From: Rhodoplanes tepidamans
Lineage (GTDB): Bacteria; Pseudomonadota; Alphaproteobacteria; Rhizobiales; Xanthobacteraceae
Assembly (NCBI RefSeq): GCF_030813915.1
Contig: NZ_JAUSUJ010000023.1
Location: 1-46,822, forward strand
DNA: 46,822 bases
Direction: 5' to 3'
The notes beneath the pieces are model-generated. The model did not search any database. It was not told the DNA's origin and saw only the letters and a program-made list of their open reading frames with translations. Both the position numbers and the translations under genes were made by a program. Positions 25,407-34,941 of this stretch are shown here, piece by piece (positions within the stretch are counted from its first letter, which is position 1; each line of letters opens with the position of its first letter).

Positions 25407-26531
25407 TTGGACTTTATCGACAGGGTGTTGGCGGGAACCGCCGAGGTGCTTTCGAAGGTTCCAGGGAGCGTCGTCGGGCTGATCGCCCTCGTCCTCGCGG
25501 TCGTCGTCGTCCTCGGCCTGCACGCCCTGGTCGGCCGGCTGCTGCGCCGCGTCTTCCGGGCGCGGCCCTTCGTGCTGACCCTGCTCGCGCGCAGCCGCGG
25601 ACCGAGCCGGCTCGCGACCGTCATCTTCGTGGTGGCGCTGCTGTTGCCGGCCATGCCGTTCGATTCGACCGCCGCCGACATCGCCGTGAAGCTGCTCGGC
25701 GTCGTCTTCGTGATGCTGCTCGGCTGGATCGCGCTGATCGCCGTCGATCTCGGCGCCGCCTTCTACATGCGCGGCTACCGGAGCGAGATGCCGCACGACC
25801 TGCTGGCCCGCAAGCACCTGACCCAGGTGCGGATCCTCAAGCGGGTCGCGACCATCCTGGTGGTCGTCGTGACGGCCGCGGCGGCGCTGATGAACTTCGA
25901 GACGGTGCGCCAGTACGGCGTCAGCCTGTTCGCCTCGGCCGGCGCCGCCGGCCTCGTGGTCGGCCTCGCGGCGCGGCCGCTGTTCTCCAACCTGATCGCC
26001 GGCGTGCAGCTCGCCATTACCCAGCCGATCCGCCTCGGCGACGCCGTGATCGTCGAGAACGAGTGGGGCGAGATCGAAGAGATCACATCGACTTACGTCG
26101 TCGTCCGGATCTGGGATCTGCGCCGCCTGATCGTCCCGCTCACCTACTTCATCGAGAAGCCGTTCCAGAACTGGACGCGCGAGAACCCGGCCCTGTTCGG
26201 CGCCGTGATGCTCTATGTCGACTACGCCGTGCCGGTCGATCGGCTGCGGGCGAGGCTGGAGGACATCGCCAGGGGCTCGCCGCTGTGGGACGGCCGGGTC
26301 TGCGGCCTGCAGGTGACCGACACCACCGAGCGCACCATGGAGCTGCGCGCCCTGGTCAGCGCCCGCACGGCCGGCGAGGCCTTCGACCTGCGCTGCGAGG
26401 TCCGCGAGAAGATGATCGGCTTCCTGCGCGAGCAGCACCCCGAAGGCCTGCCGCACGTGCGCGCCGCGGTGGCGGGCGGCCGCGAAGCCGACGGTGCCAC
26501 GATACCGGCCTGGGCCGGCGGGACCGCATAG
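25407..26531 (+). CDS. MscS-family mechanosensitive channel
   Basis: A 374-residue inner-membrane channel that opens under membrane tension to release solutes. Hydrophobic helices lie at ~20-42, 68-82, 93-118 and 146-162, followed by the pore helix with the MscS pattern GVSLFASAGAAGLVVGLAAR (171-190), then the beta domain (QPIRLGDAV, WGEIEEI) and the C-terminal cytoplasmic domain. The start is TTG at 25407, just after AGGAGGG; no ATG or GTG fits better. It diverges from the NDUFA12 gene. Confidence 0.88.
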   Translation: MDFIDRVLAGTAEVLSKVPGSVVGLIALVLAVVVVLGLHALVGRLLRRVFRARPFVLTLLARSRGPSRLATVIFVVALLLPAMPFDSTAADIAVKLLGVVFVMLLGWIALIAVDLGAAFYMRGYRSEMPHDLLARKHLTQVRILKRVATILVVVVTAAAALMNFETVRQYGVSLFASAGAAGLVVGLAARPLFSNLIAGVQLAITQPIRLGDAVIVENEWGEIEEITSTYVVVRIWDLRRLIVPLTYFIEKPFQNWTRENPALFGAVMLYVDYAVPVDRLRARLEDIARGSPLWDGRVCGLQVTDTTERTMELRALVSARTAGEAFDLRCEVREKMIGFLREQHPEGLPHVRAAVAGGREADGATIPAWAGGTA

Positions 26532-26585
26532 GCCGCCTGCCCCGCCCGCCGGGCCGGACCGCGCCGGGCCCGCCGCGTGGGCCGG

Positions 26586-27221
26586 TCAGTCCTTCGGAGC
26601 GCGCCGCCCCGCCCGGGCGGCGGCCGGCCGCATCTCCTCGCTCAGCCTCTCGAAGCCGGCCCGGATGTAGCGCGCCACGGGACGACGTGCGTCGTCCTGG
26701 AGCCACGCCTCGACGGCGAGACGCAGGACGCCGATCGCCGTCACGGCGACCAGCCGCAGCCGCTCGCGCCGCTCCCTGGCCGGCCACAGCTCGCACAACG
26801 CCTCGAACAGCACCTGCTCGTAGTCGTCGAACCCGCTCCGCCGGCCCGGCCGCAGCGTCTTGGTCTCGCGCATCAGCCGCGCGATCGCCAGCGTGCGGGC
26901 CGAATCGAAGCGGCCGGCCACCGTCACCAGGGCGGCCTGCGCGACCTCGATCGGCAGCTCGGCCGTCGAGCGCGCCAGCACGGCCTGCCTGAGATCCGCC
27001 TGGCGCTGCGCCGAATGCGCCAGCAGGATCTCGTCCTTACCCTCGAAGTAGTGGAAGAACGTCCGCCGCGAGATGCCGACCGCCGCGGCGATGTCGTCCA
27101 GGGTCGTCGCCTCGTAGCCCCGCGTCAGGAACAGCTCGAGGCCGATCGCCGCGATGCGCTCGTGCATCTCGCGGCGCTTGCGCTCGCGCAGCCCCTCGCG
27201 GTCCGGAACACGGTCGTGCAT
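26586..27221 (-). CDS. TetR-family transcriptional repressor
   Basis: A 211-residue regulator. The N-terminal HTH is clear: LDDIAAAVGISRRTFFHYFE (41-60) followed by GKDEILL. The C-terminal ligand domain resembles the TetR_C group seen in mycofactocin/AcrR-like regulators. It diverges from a lipoprotein gene across a 203-bp gap that holds two matching operator-like sites, so autoregulation and control of the neighbour are likely. Confidence 0.88.
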   Translation of the reverse strand: MHDRVPDREGLRERKRREMHERIAAIGLELFLTRGYEATTLDDIAAAVGISRRTFFHYFEGKDEILLAHSAQRQADLRQAVLARSTAELPIEVAQAALVTVAGRFDSARTLAIARLMRETKTLRPGRRSGFDDYEQVLFEALCELWPARERRERLRLVAVTAIGVLRLAVEAWLQDDARRPVARYIRAGFERLSEEMRPAAARAGRRAPKD

Positions 27222-27257
27222 CGGCCATAGATGGCACGGCCCCGCCCCGAATGCAAT

Positions 27258-27274
27258 TTTACACCCGGTGCAAG
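27258..27274. promoter_or_regulatory. Candidate TetR operator A (TTACAC-N3-GTGCAA)
   Basis: TTTACACCCGGTGCAAG lies 37 bases upstream of the TetR start. It is a near-palindrome (TTACAC against GTGCAA). A second copy with the same outer bases lies exactly 100 bp away at 27358-27374. Confidence 0.55.
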
Positions 27275-27357
27275 ATCCTTGGGATCCTGCGGAATCGCCG
27301 CGCCGCGCGGCGGCCGCGCCGCCCGCCGCGGCGCGTCGCAAATCCGACACGTTATTT

Positions 27358-27374
27358 ATTACACTGAGTGCACT
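27358..27374. promoter_or_regulatory. Candidate TetR operator B (TTACAC-N3-GTGCAC)
   Basis: ATTACACTGAGTGCACT lies 51 bases before the lipoprotein start in an A+T-rich patch (TTATTTATTACAC) that probably contains the promoter of that gene. It shares TTACAC-N3-GTGCA with operator A. Confidence 0.55.
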
Positions 27375-27424
27375 TTTTCTGATGCACCGGACCTCCAGGG
27401 GGGCGCGCTCGCGCCGGTTCAGCC

Positions 27425-28339
27425 ATGATCGACCGTCGAAGTCTCCGCCGCCCCGCCCGCCCGCGCGGCGGCTCCCGTCGCGCCGCCGCCCGTTTCGCCC
27501 CCGCCGCCCGCTGGCCACCGGCGATGCTGCTGTGGCTGCTCGCGGGCTGCGCGTCGGCGCCGCTCGACCGGGCCGGGACGCTGCAGTCCTACGACCGGCT
27601 GGAGCCGGCGAACGGCCTGGTCACCCGCAGCCTTCTCGAGGTGAGCCCGGACGACGTCCTGGTGGCCCGGACCGTAAAGATCGTGCCGACCGTCTTCTCC
27701 GACCCGGCGGCGCGCACGCCGCTCACCGCGGAGCAGCGCAGGCTGGTGGCCAACGCGGTCGACCGGGCGCTGTGCGCCGCCCTCAGCGAGCGCTTCGCGG
27801 TGGTGCGTCCCTCCGAGCATGCCGACCTCACCGTGCACGCCGTGGTGACCCAGCTGACGCCGACCGACCCGGTCGCGGCCGGCCTGTCGAAGGGCGGCTC
27901 GGTGGCGAAGTCGATCCTGCTGCCGGGGGTGCCGGGGCCGGTGCCGCGGATCCCGGTCGGACTCGGCAGCCTGTCGCTGGAGGCCGAGGCGCGCGACCCC
28001 GCCGGGCGGCCGCAGGCCGCGATGGTCTGGGGCCGCGGCGCCACCGTCCTGTTCGGCCCGACCCGCATCGCCGAGAACGGCGACGCCTACGTGCTCGCCG
28101 CCGAGTTCGGTGCCGACTTCGGCAAGCTCCTGGTCACCGGGAGGTCGCCGTTCGGCGGCCTGCCGTCGCCGCCGTCGCTGGAGAAGATCGGCCATCTGCT
28201 CGGCAAGGCGCCCAAGTATCCGGCCTGCGAGGCGTTCGGACGACCGCCCGGCCTCGTCGGCCTGCTCGGCGAGCAGGTCGGCGCCCCGCCGAGCTGGACC
28301 GACCAGGGCGCCGCGCCGGCCGCCGCGGCGACGGAGTGA
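27425..28339 (+). CDS. DUF3313-like lipoprotein
   Basis: A 304-residue predicted lipoprotein. A basic Arg-rich N-terminus precedes a hydrophobic segment and the lipobox LLAGC (acylated Cys C42). An internal ATG at 27524 starts directly at the hydrophobic part but would lack positive charge. The mature part (SYDRLEP..., then VLVARTVKIVPTVFSD) resembles DUF3313. Function unknown; it is probably anchored to the outer membrane. It is controlled, by inference, by the divergent TetR gene. Confidence 0.72.
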   Translation: MIDRRSLRRPARPRGGSRRAAARFAPAARWPPAMLLWLLAGCASAPLDRAGTLQSYDRLEPANGLVTRSLLEVSPDDVLVARTVKIVPTVFSDPAARTPLTAEQRRLVANAVDRALCAALSERFAVVRPSEHADLTVHAVVTQLTPTDPVAAGLSKGGSVAKSILLPGVPGPVPRIPVGLGSLSLEAEARDPAGRPQAAMVWGRGATVLFGPTRIAENGDAYVLAAEFGADFGKLLVTGRSPFGGLPSPPSLEKIGHLLGKAPKYPACEAFGRPPGLVGLLGEQVGAPPSWTDQGAAPAAAATE

Positions 28340-28695
28340 GAGCGGGCGTTCCCGCGCGCCTGCCGGTCTACCGGCTGCGCGGGACGTTCGCCGAGACCAC
28401 CGGCGCCTCGCCGGCCCGCACAGCGGTGGAGCCGGCGTCGGTTGGACGGAGGCCGGCCGCGATCGCTCTCCGCGCCGACGACCGACCGCCCCGGTGACGG
28501 GCCGGAGCCGGGTTCGCCCCGGCGGCGGCGGTCGGTCGGAGAGAGCGGGCCCGGCCCGACTCCCGTCCGACGCCGCTGCGTTATAGGAAACCATCGCAAA
28601 TCAGCATTAGACGGCCACTCCGAAGTCCAGGAAGGTGCGGCGCCCCCCGGAAGACCACGTCTCGCGCGCCCTCCCCCACGGAACTGGACACGGCC
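28340..28695. other. Intergenic region before dctA
   Basis: No gene is supported in these 356 bp. The first half contains an inverted repeat CGACCGACCGCC (28479-28490) / GGCGGTCGGTCG (28527-28538), a plausible terminator stem for the lipoprotein gene though without a T-run. The second half (28580-28620) is more A+T-rich and may hold the dctA promoter. No sigma-54 (GG-N10-GC) site was recognised. Confidence 0.5.
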
Positions 28696-30009
28696 ATGGC
28701 GTACTTCAAGCAGCTCTACGTTCAGGTTCTGATCGGCATCGTCGCCGGCATCGTGCTCGGCATCGTCGATCCGCCCACCGCCGTCGCGATGAAGCCGCTC
28801 GGCGACGCCTTCATCGGTCTCCTGCGCATGATGCTGGCGCCGATCATCTTCTGCTCCGTGGTGGTCGGGCTCACCCACGTCGCCAACATGCGCCAGCTCG
28901 GCCGCCTCGCCCTCAAGGCGCTGATCTACTTCGAGGTGCTGACCACGGTCGCGATGGCGATCGGCTTCGTCGCCGTCAACATCTTCGAGCCGGGCGTCGG
29001 CCTGCACGCCACCGACCTCGCGGTCGACCAGAACGTCAGCCGCATCGCCACCTCGGCCGGCAACTTCACCGCCATCGGCTTTTTCCTCAGCATCATCCCG
29101 CACACCCTGGTCGACGCCTTCGCCAAGGGCGAGATCCTGCAGGTGCTGCTGATCTCGGTGCTGACCGGCGCGGCGCTGAGCGTCGGCGGCGTCGGCAAGG
29201 ACTCGGTGCTGATCCGCGGCATCACCGAAGGCCAGGACGTGCTGTTCCGCATCCTCGGCTTCATCATGAAGCTCGCCCCGATCGGCGCCTTCGGCGCCAT
29301 CACGGCGGCGGTCGGAGCGTTCGGGGCGGCGACCCTGCTCTACCTCGCCAAGCTCGTGATCCTCTACTGGGCCTCGGCCGTCTTCTTCGTCGTCTTCGGC
29401 CTCGGCGCCGTGCTGGCGACCCTGCGCCTGTCGATCTTCAAGGTGCTCGGCCTGATCCGCGAGGAGCTGCTGATCGTGCTCGGCACCGCGTCGAGCGAGG
29501 TGGTGCTGCCGCGCGTCATGGAGAAGCTCGAACGGGCCGGCTGCGACGGCGCCGTGGTCGGCTTCGTGGTGCCGTCCGGCTACAGCTTCAACCTCGACGG
29601 CACGTCGATCTACATGGCGATCGCGGTCGGGTTCATCGCCCAGGCGACCGACACGCCGTTCACCCTCGGCCAGCAGCTCGGCGTCCTGGCGATCCTGCTC
29701 CTGACCTCCAAGGGCGGCACCACGGTGGCGGGCGGCGCCTTCATCAAGCTCGCCGCGACGCTGCAGACGGTGCGCAGCCTGCCGCTCAACGGCCTCGGCC
29801 TGCTGTTCGGCGTCGACCGGCTGATGGCGACCTGCACGGCCCTCGTGAACGTCATCGGCAACGTCGTCGCGACCCTCTACATCGCCCGTTCGGAGAACGG
29901 CTTCGACCGCGCCCGCTGGGACGCCTACCTGACCGCCAAGGACCGCGGCGAAGAGCCCGCCCCGGCGCCGGTCGCCGAGCCGGCGGCCGCGCCGCAGTCG
30001 GCGCACTGA
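28696..30009 (+). CDS. dctA: DctA-type dicarboxylate:cation symporter
   Basis: Membrane symporter of 437 residues in the DAACS family. Diagnostic sequences are LGTASSEVVLPRVMEKLERA (matching the DctA serine-rich re-entrant loop), PSGYSFNLDGTSIYM, and VDRLMATCTALVNVIGN. Eight helices plus two hairpins are expected. It should import C4-dicarboxylates such as succinate or malate with H+ or Na+. A dctBD-type pair is encoded 3.6 kb away but beside another carrier. The Pro/Ala-rich tail is unremarkable. Confidence 0.85.
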   Translation: MAYFKQLYVQVLIGIVAGIVLGIVDPPTAVAMKPLGDAFIGLLRMMLAPIIFCSVVVGLTHVANMRQLGRLALKALIYFEVLTTVAMAIGFVAVNIFEPGVGLHATDLAVDQNVSRIATSAGNFTAIGFFLSIIPHTLVDAFAKGEILQVLLISVLTGAALSVGGVGKDSVLIRGITEGQDVLFRILGFIMKLAPIGAFGAITAAVGAFGAATLLYLAKLVILYWASAVFFVVFGLGAVLATLRLSIFKVLGLIREELLIVLGTASSEVVLPRVMEKLERAGCDGAVVGFVVPSGYSFNLDGTSIYMAIAVGFIAQATDTPFTLGQQLGVLAILLLTSKGGTTVAGGAFIKLAATLQTVRSLPLNGLGLLFGVDRLMATCTALVNVIGNVVATLYIARSENGFDRARWDAYLTAKDRGEEPAPAPVAEPAAAPQSAH

Positions 30010-30033
30010 CCCGGGTGGAGAGCACGCCCGATG

Positions 30034-30978
30034 TCAGGGCTGCCGCATCTCCTCGACCATGCGGGCGCGGGCCCAGATCCGGTCGGCGACCAGGCGGGCC
30101 ACGCAGGCGCGCACGAGGCGCGCGGCCTCCAGTGTCAGCCACGAGGCCTGCGCCTCGCCCGGCATGCCGATGCAGATCGTCGACGTCACCGGCGGGTGCT
30201 CGATCGGGCGTACCACGAACTCGCCACGGGCGGTCTCGTCGGCCACGCCCGCATAGGTCTGGATGGTCGCGCCGACGCCCCGCTTCACCATGACCTTGAT
30301 CAGCGGCACGCTGTCGATCTCCAGCGCCAGAGCGAGGCGGATGTTGTGCCGGATCGCCTCCCGCTCGAGCAGCCGCCTGTTGCTGTGCGGCAGCGTCGGC
30401 AGGATCAGCGGCACGTCGGCGAGGTCGCGGAACCTGATCCCGGCGGGGCGCGCGGCGGGATGGCCGGGCGCGCAGGCGAGCACCATGCGCTCCTGCAGGA
30501 TCGGCGTCAGCTCGATCCCTTCGAGCGGCGTCGGATTGTGCATGACGGCGACGTCGATCCGCCGTGCCATCAGCCACTCTTCGAGCAGCGTGCTGATGCC
30601 CTCCCGCACGATGAGGGTGGCCTGCGGCCAGCGGGCCCGGAAGCTCTCGTACAGCTCCGGAACGATCAGCAGGCCCGAGGTCGGCGGCACGCCGACCGCC
30701 ACCTCCCCGGTGAAGGCCTCCTGACCGCCCTTGACGAGATCGAGCGAGCGGGACAGGCGCTCGATGACCTGCTCGGCCTCGCTGAGCAGCAGCGCGCCGC
30801 GCTCGGTGATGGTCACGCCGCGGCCGTGGCGCTGCAGCAGCTGCACGCCGAGCTCGTCCTCGAGCTTCTTGATCTGCCGGCTCAGCGCCGGCTGGGCGAT
30901 GTTGAGCCGGCTGGCGGCCCGGCTGAAGCTTCCCGAACGGGCGACGCAGATGAAGTAGCGGAGCTCGCGGACGTCCAT
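30034..30978 (-). CDS. LysR-type transcriptional regulator of the adjacent catabolic genes
   Basis: A 314-residue regulator with an N-terminal winged HTH (MDVRELRYFICVARSGSFSR, then QPALSRQIKKLE) and a C-terminal effector-binding domain, similar in layout to CynR/CbbR-like regulators. AAGGGAG lies before the ATG at 30978; the much longer open frame upstream is antisense to the SDR gene. It diverges from the CMD-SDR-amidohydrolase genes across 131 bp, the classic arrangement for an inducer-dependent activator. Confidence 0.88.
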   Translation of the reverse strand: MDVRELRYFICVARSGSFSRAASRLNIAQPALSRQIKKLEDELGVQLLQRHGRGVTITERGALLLSEAEQVIERLSRSLDLVKGGQEAFTGEVAVGVPPTSGLLIVPELYESFRARWPQATLIVREGISTLLEEWLMARRIDVAVMHNPTPLEGIELTPILQERMVLACAPGHPAARPAGIRFRDLADVPLILPTLPHSNRRLLEREAIRHNIRLALALEIDSVPLIKVMVKRGVGATIQTYAGVADETARGEFVVRPIEHPPVTSTICIGMPGEAQASWLTLEAARLVRACVARLVADRIWARARMVEEMRQP

Positions 30979-31109
30979 GTCGCTCCCTTTCGACCGATCA
31001 CGACCGCCGGCGACGCGGCGGCGTGCGTGCCGGCACGGCCGCCCGGCATAGCGCGTTCCGACCGTGCGGTGAACCGGCCGCCACCGCGGCCCCTGCGAGG
31101 ACCACTTCC

Positions 31110-31661
31110 ATGAGAATCCCGGACCTCTCCCGCGACGAGATGGACGAGGCGCAGCGCTGCGTCGCCGACGAGGCGGTCGCCGGCAAGCGGGGCCGCGTTC
31201 CGGCGCCGCTGCGCGCCTGGCTGCACAGCCCCGAGATGGGCGCCCGCGCCCAGCGGCTCGGCGAGTTCTGCCGCTACGACACGATCCTGGGTGCACGCTA
31301 CTCCGAGCTCGCCATCCTGGTGGTGGCGCGGACCTGGACGGCGCATTTCGAATGGTACGCGCATAAGCGCGACGGCCTTGCGGCCGGTCTCGACCCGGCC
31401 GTGGTCGCCGCGATCGCCGCACGCGAGACGCCGGAGTTCGGAGACGACGCGAAGGCCCGGGCCGTCTACGACTACACGTCCACGCTGCTGCGGACGCACC
31501 ATGTGCCGGACGCCGTGCACGCGCGCGCCGAGGCCCTGCTGGGCGTGCGGGGCGTCGTCGAGCTGGTCGGCCTCGTCGGCTACTACACGCTCGTCGCCAT
31601 GACGCTGAACGCTTTCGCGATCGGATTGCCGGACGGCGTGCAGCCGGAGCTGGATCCATGA
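31110..31661 (+). CDS. Carboxymuconolactone-decarboxylase-family protein
   Basis: A 183-residue protein of the AhpD/CMD-like fold. The core ARYSELAILVVARTWTAHFE followed by WYAHK is the helical motif of the family. The AhpD-type CXXC is absent, so this is a lyase/isomerase-like rather than a peroxidase branch. GAGGA lies upstream of the ATG at 31110. It is first of three genes read away from the LysR gene. Substrate not identifiable. Confidence 0.8.
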   Translation: MRIPDLSRDEMDEAQRCVADEAVAGKRGRVPAPLRAWLHSPEMGARAQRLGEFCRYDTILGARYSELAILVVARTWTAHFEWYAHKRDGLAAGLDPAVVAAIAARETPEFGDDAKARAVYDYTSTLLRTHHVPDAVHARAEALLGVRGVVELVGLVGYYTLVAMTLNAFAIGLPDGVQPELDP

Positions 31662-31767
31662 GCTTTCCCGGGGAGGTGGGCCTGCGGCACCGGGCGGCCG
31701 CGGTCGACGGCCCCCCGCATCCGGGCCCCGCGCGGGCCCATACGCTCGAACGAGCAGGAGTTCTGTC

Positions 31768-32568
31768 ATGACCGGAAGACTGCAGGACAAGGTCGCGATC
31801 GTCACCGGGGCGGGTTGCGTCGGCCCCGGCTGGGGCAACGGGCGGGCCGCCGCCGTCATGTTCGCGCGCGAAGGCGCGAACATCTTCGCCGTCGACAAGA
31901 ATCCCGCGTCCATGGAGGAGACGGTCGCCCGCATCGCCGAGTTCGGCGGGACCGTGGTGACGGCGCAGTGCGACGTCACCGACGGCGTCAGCGTCGCCGC
32001 CATGGTGAAGAGCGCCCACGAGAGGTTCGGGCGCATCGACGTGCTGGTGAACAATGTCGGTGGCTCGGCCCCCGGCGGCCCGGCCGAGATGACCGAGGAG
32101 GCGTGGAACGCCCAGCTCGCCTACAACCTGACGAGCGTCTTCCTCACCTGCCGCCACGTCATCCCGATCATGCAGGCGCAGCACGCCGGCGCCATCGTCA
32201 ACACCGCCTCGACCTCCGGCATCCGCTTCACCGGCTCGCCGCAGGTCGGCTACGCCGCCACCAAGGCCGGCGTCATCCAGCTCACCCGGGTCGTCGCCGT
32301 GCAGTACGCCAAGGACGGCATCCGGGCCAACACCGTGGTGCCGGGCCAGATGCACACCCCGATGGTCGAGGCGCGGCTCGCCGGGCAGCGCACCGGCGGC
32401 GACGTCGAGACGCTGCTCAAGTCGCGCGTCGCCCGCATCCCGCTCGGCTTCATGGGCGACGGACGCGACACCGCCGCCGCCGCCCTGTTCCTCGCCTCCG
32501 ACGAGGCGCGCTTCGTCACCGGCACCGAGATCGTCGTCGACGGCGGCATGAGCGCCCGCTGCGACTGA
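31768..32568 (+). CDS. Short-chain dehydrogenase/reductase
   Basis: NAD(P)-dependent oxidoreductase of 266 residues with a Rossmann fold. The nucleotide motif is TGAGCVGPGWGNG (13-25), a longer variant of TGxxxGxG. NNVG (95-98), a catalytic Ser near 148, and YAATK (Y162, K166) are present. The C-terminal TGTEIVVDGG is standard. Asp at the end of beta-2 (VDK) favours NAD. AGGAG precedes the ATG. It lies 106 bp after the CMD gene. Confidence 0.87.
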   Translation: MTGRLQDKVAIVTGAGCVGPGWGNGRAAAVMFAREGANIFAVDKNPASMEETVARIAEFGGTVVTAQCDVTDGVSVAAMVKSAHERFGRIDVLVNNVGGSAPGGPAEMTEEAWNAQLAYNLTSVFLTCRHVIPIMQAQHAGAIVNTASTSGIRFTGSPQVGYAATKAGVIQLTRVVAVQYAKDGIRANTVVPGQMHTPMVEARLAGQRTGGDVETLLKSRVARIPLGFMGDGRDTAAAALFLASDEARFVTGTEIVVDGGMSARCD

Positions 32569-32635
32569 CCCCGCCCCTCCGGCGGCCGGGCCCCTCCCGG
32601 CCGCACGGCCTTTCATCCGATCACGGAGCATGCCC

Positions 32636-33529
32636 ATGAGCGCGACACCGAAGCGCCCGCTCGGGCCGGAGCCGACCTGCGCTCCGCCCGTCCCGAATCC
32701 GAAGAAGCCCGACCTGGCGCTCCCGCCGAAGGCCTGCGACGCGCACTATCACATCTTCGGTCCGGCACACCGCTTCCCCTTCGCCGCCGACCGCACCTTC
32801 ACGCCGCACGACGCCCCGCTCGCCGACCTGCTCGCCCTGCACCGGCATCTCGGCTTCGAGCGCGGCGTGTTCGTCCAGTCGGCCTGCCACGGCACCGACC
32901 ATTCGGCCGTGCTCGACGCGCTGGCCGGCCTGAAGGACCGCTATCGCGGCGTCGCCCTGCTGACGCCGTCGACGCCGCCGGCCGAGGTGGCGCGGCTGCA
33001 CGAGGCCGGCTTTCGCGGGGTGCGGCTGCACTTCGTCTCGCATCTCCACGGCCAGTCGCCCGACGACATCCGCGCCGTCATCCGGCTCGTCGCGCCGTTC
33101 GGCTGGCACATCGCCGTCCACACGATGCACGACGGCCTCGCCGAGCACGAGGCCTTCATCCGCGCCATCGACGCCCCGGTGGTGATCGACCACATCGGTC
33201 GCTTCGACATCGCCGACGGCGAGAGCAGCCGCGGATTCCAGGCCCTGCGGCGCCTGCTCGACGGCGGCCGGGTGTGGGTCAAGCTGAGCGGCGTCGACCG
33301 CCTGTCCGACACGCCGCCCTGCTTCCGCGACGCCGTCGCGGTCGCGCGGATCCTCGCCGCGCAGGCCCCGGAGCGCATCCTGTGGGGCACCGACTGGCCG
33401 CACCCCAACCACAAGCACGTTCCCGACGACGGCGTGCTGGTCGACCTGATCGCCGAGATCGCCCCCGACGAGACGATCCGCCGGAAGATGCTGGTCGACA
33501 ACCCGGCCGCGCTGTTCGGGTTCGAGTGA
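32636..33529 (+). CDS. Amidohydrolase-2 family metal-dependent hydrolase (pyrone-dicarboxylate hydrolase-like)
   Basis: TIM-barrel hydrolase of 297 residues. The metal motif is DAHYHIFG near residue 35; later barrel motifs are IDHIGRFD and GTDWPHPN. This pattern fits 2-pyrone-4,6-dicarboxylate lactonase (LigI) and related lactone hydrolases. The ATG at 32636 has GGAG at proper spacing, whereas the ATG two codons earlier is too close. With the CMD-like and SDR genes it suggests breakdown of a lactone or aromatic acid. Confidence 0.82.
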   Translation: MSATPKRPLGPEPTCAPPVPNPKKPDLALPPKACDAHYHIFGPAHRFPFAADRTFTPHDAPLADLLALHRHLGFERGVFVQSACHGTDHSAVLDALAGLKDRYRGVALLTPSTPPAEVARLHEAGFRGVRLHFVSHLHGQSPDDIRAVIRLVAPFGWHIAVHTMHDGLAEHEAFIRAIDAPVVIDHIGRFDIADGESSRGFQALRRLLDGGRVWVKLSGVDRLSDTPPCFRDAVAVARILAAQAPERILWGTDWPHPNHKHVPDDGVLVDLIAEIAPDETIRRKMLVDNPAALFGFE

Positions 33530-33609
33530 GGTCTGAAGCGACACCCGGCGCCGACAGTCGCCGGGCGGAGGGCGGCGCAAGCGGTTCGGATGCGGCCGCC
33601 CCCCTCCCC

Positions 33610-34937
<1,328 letters not shown>

Positions 34938-34941
<4 letters not shown>

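Noticed and set aside
28340-28695. Sigma-54 promoter upstream of dctA
   Set aside because: No TGGCAC-N5-TTGC-like sequence was found by eye.
28087-30006. Long minus-strand open frame opposite dctA
   Set aside because: Composition is Asp/Arg/His-rich and repetitive, typical of antisense frames; dctA motifs on the plus strand are clear.
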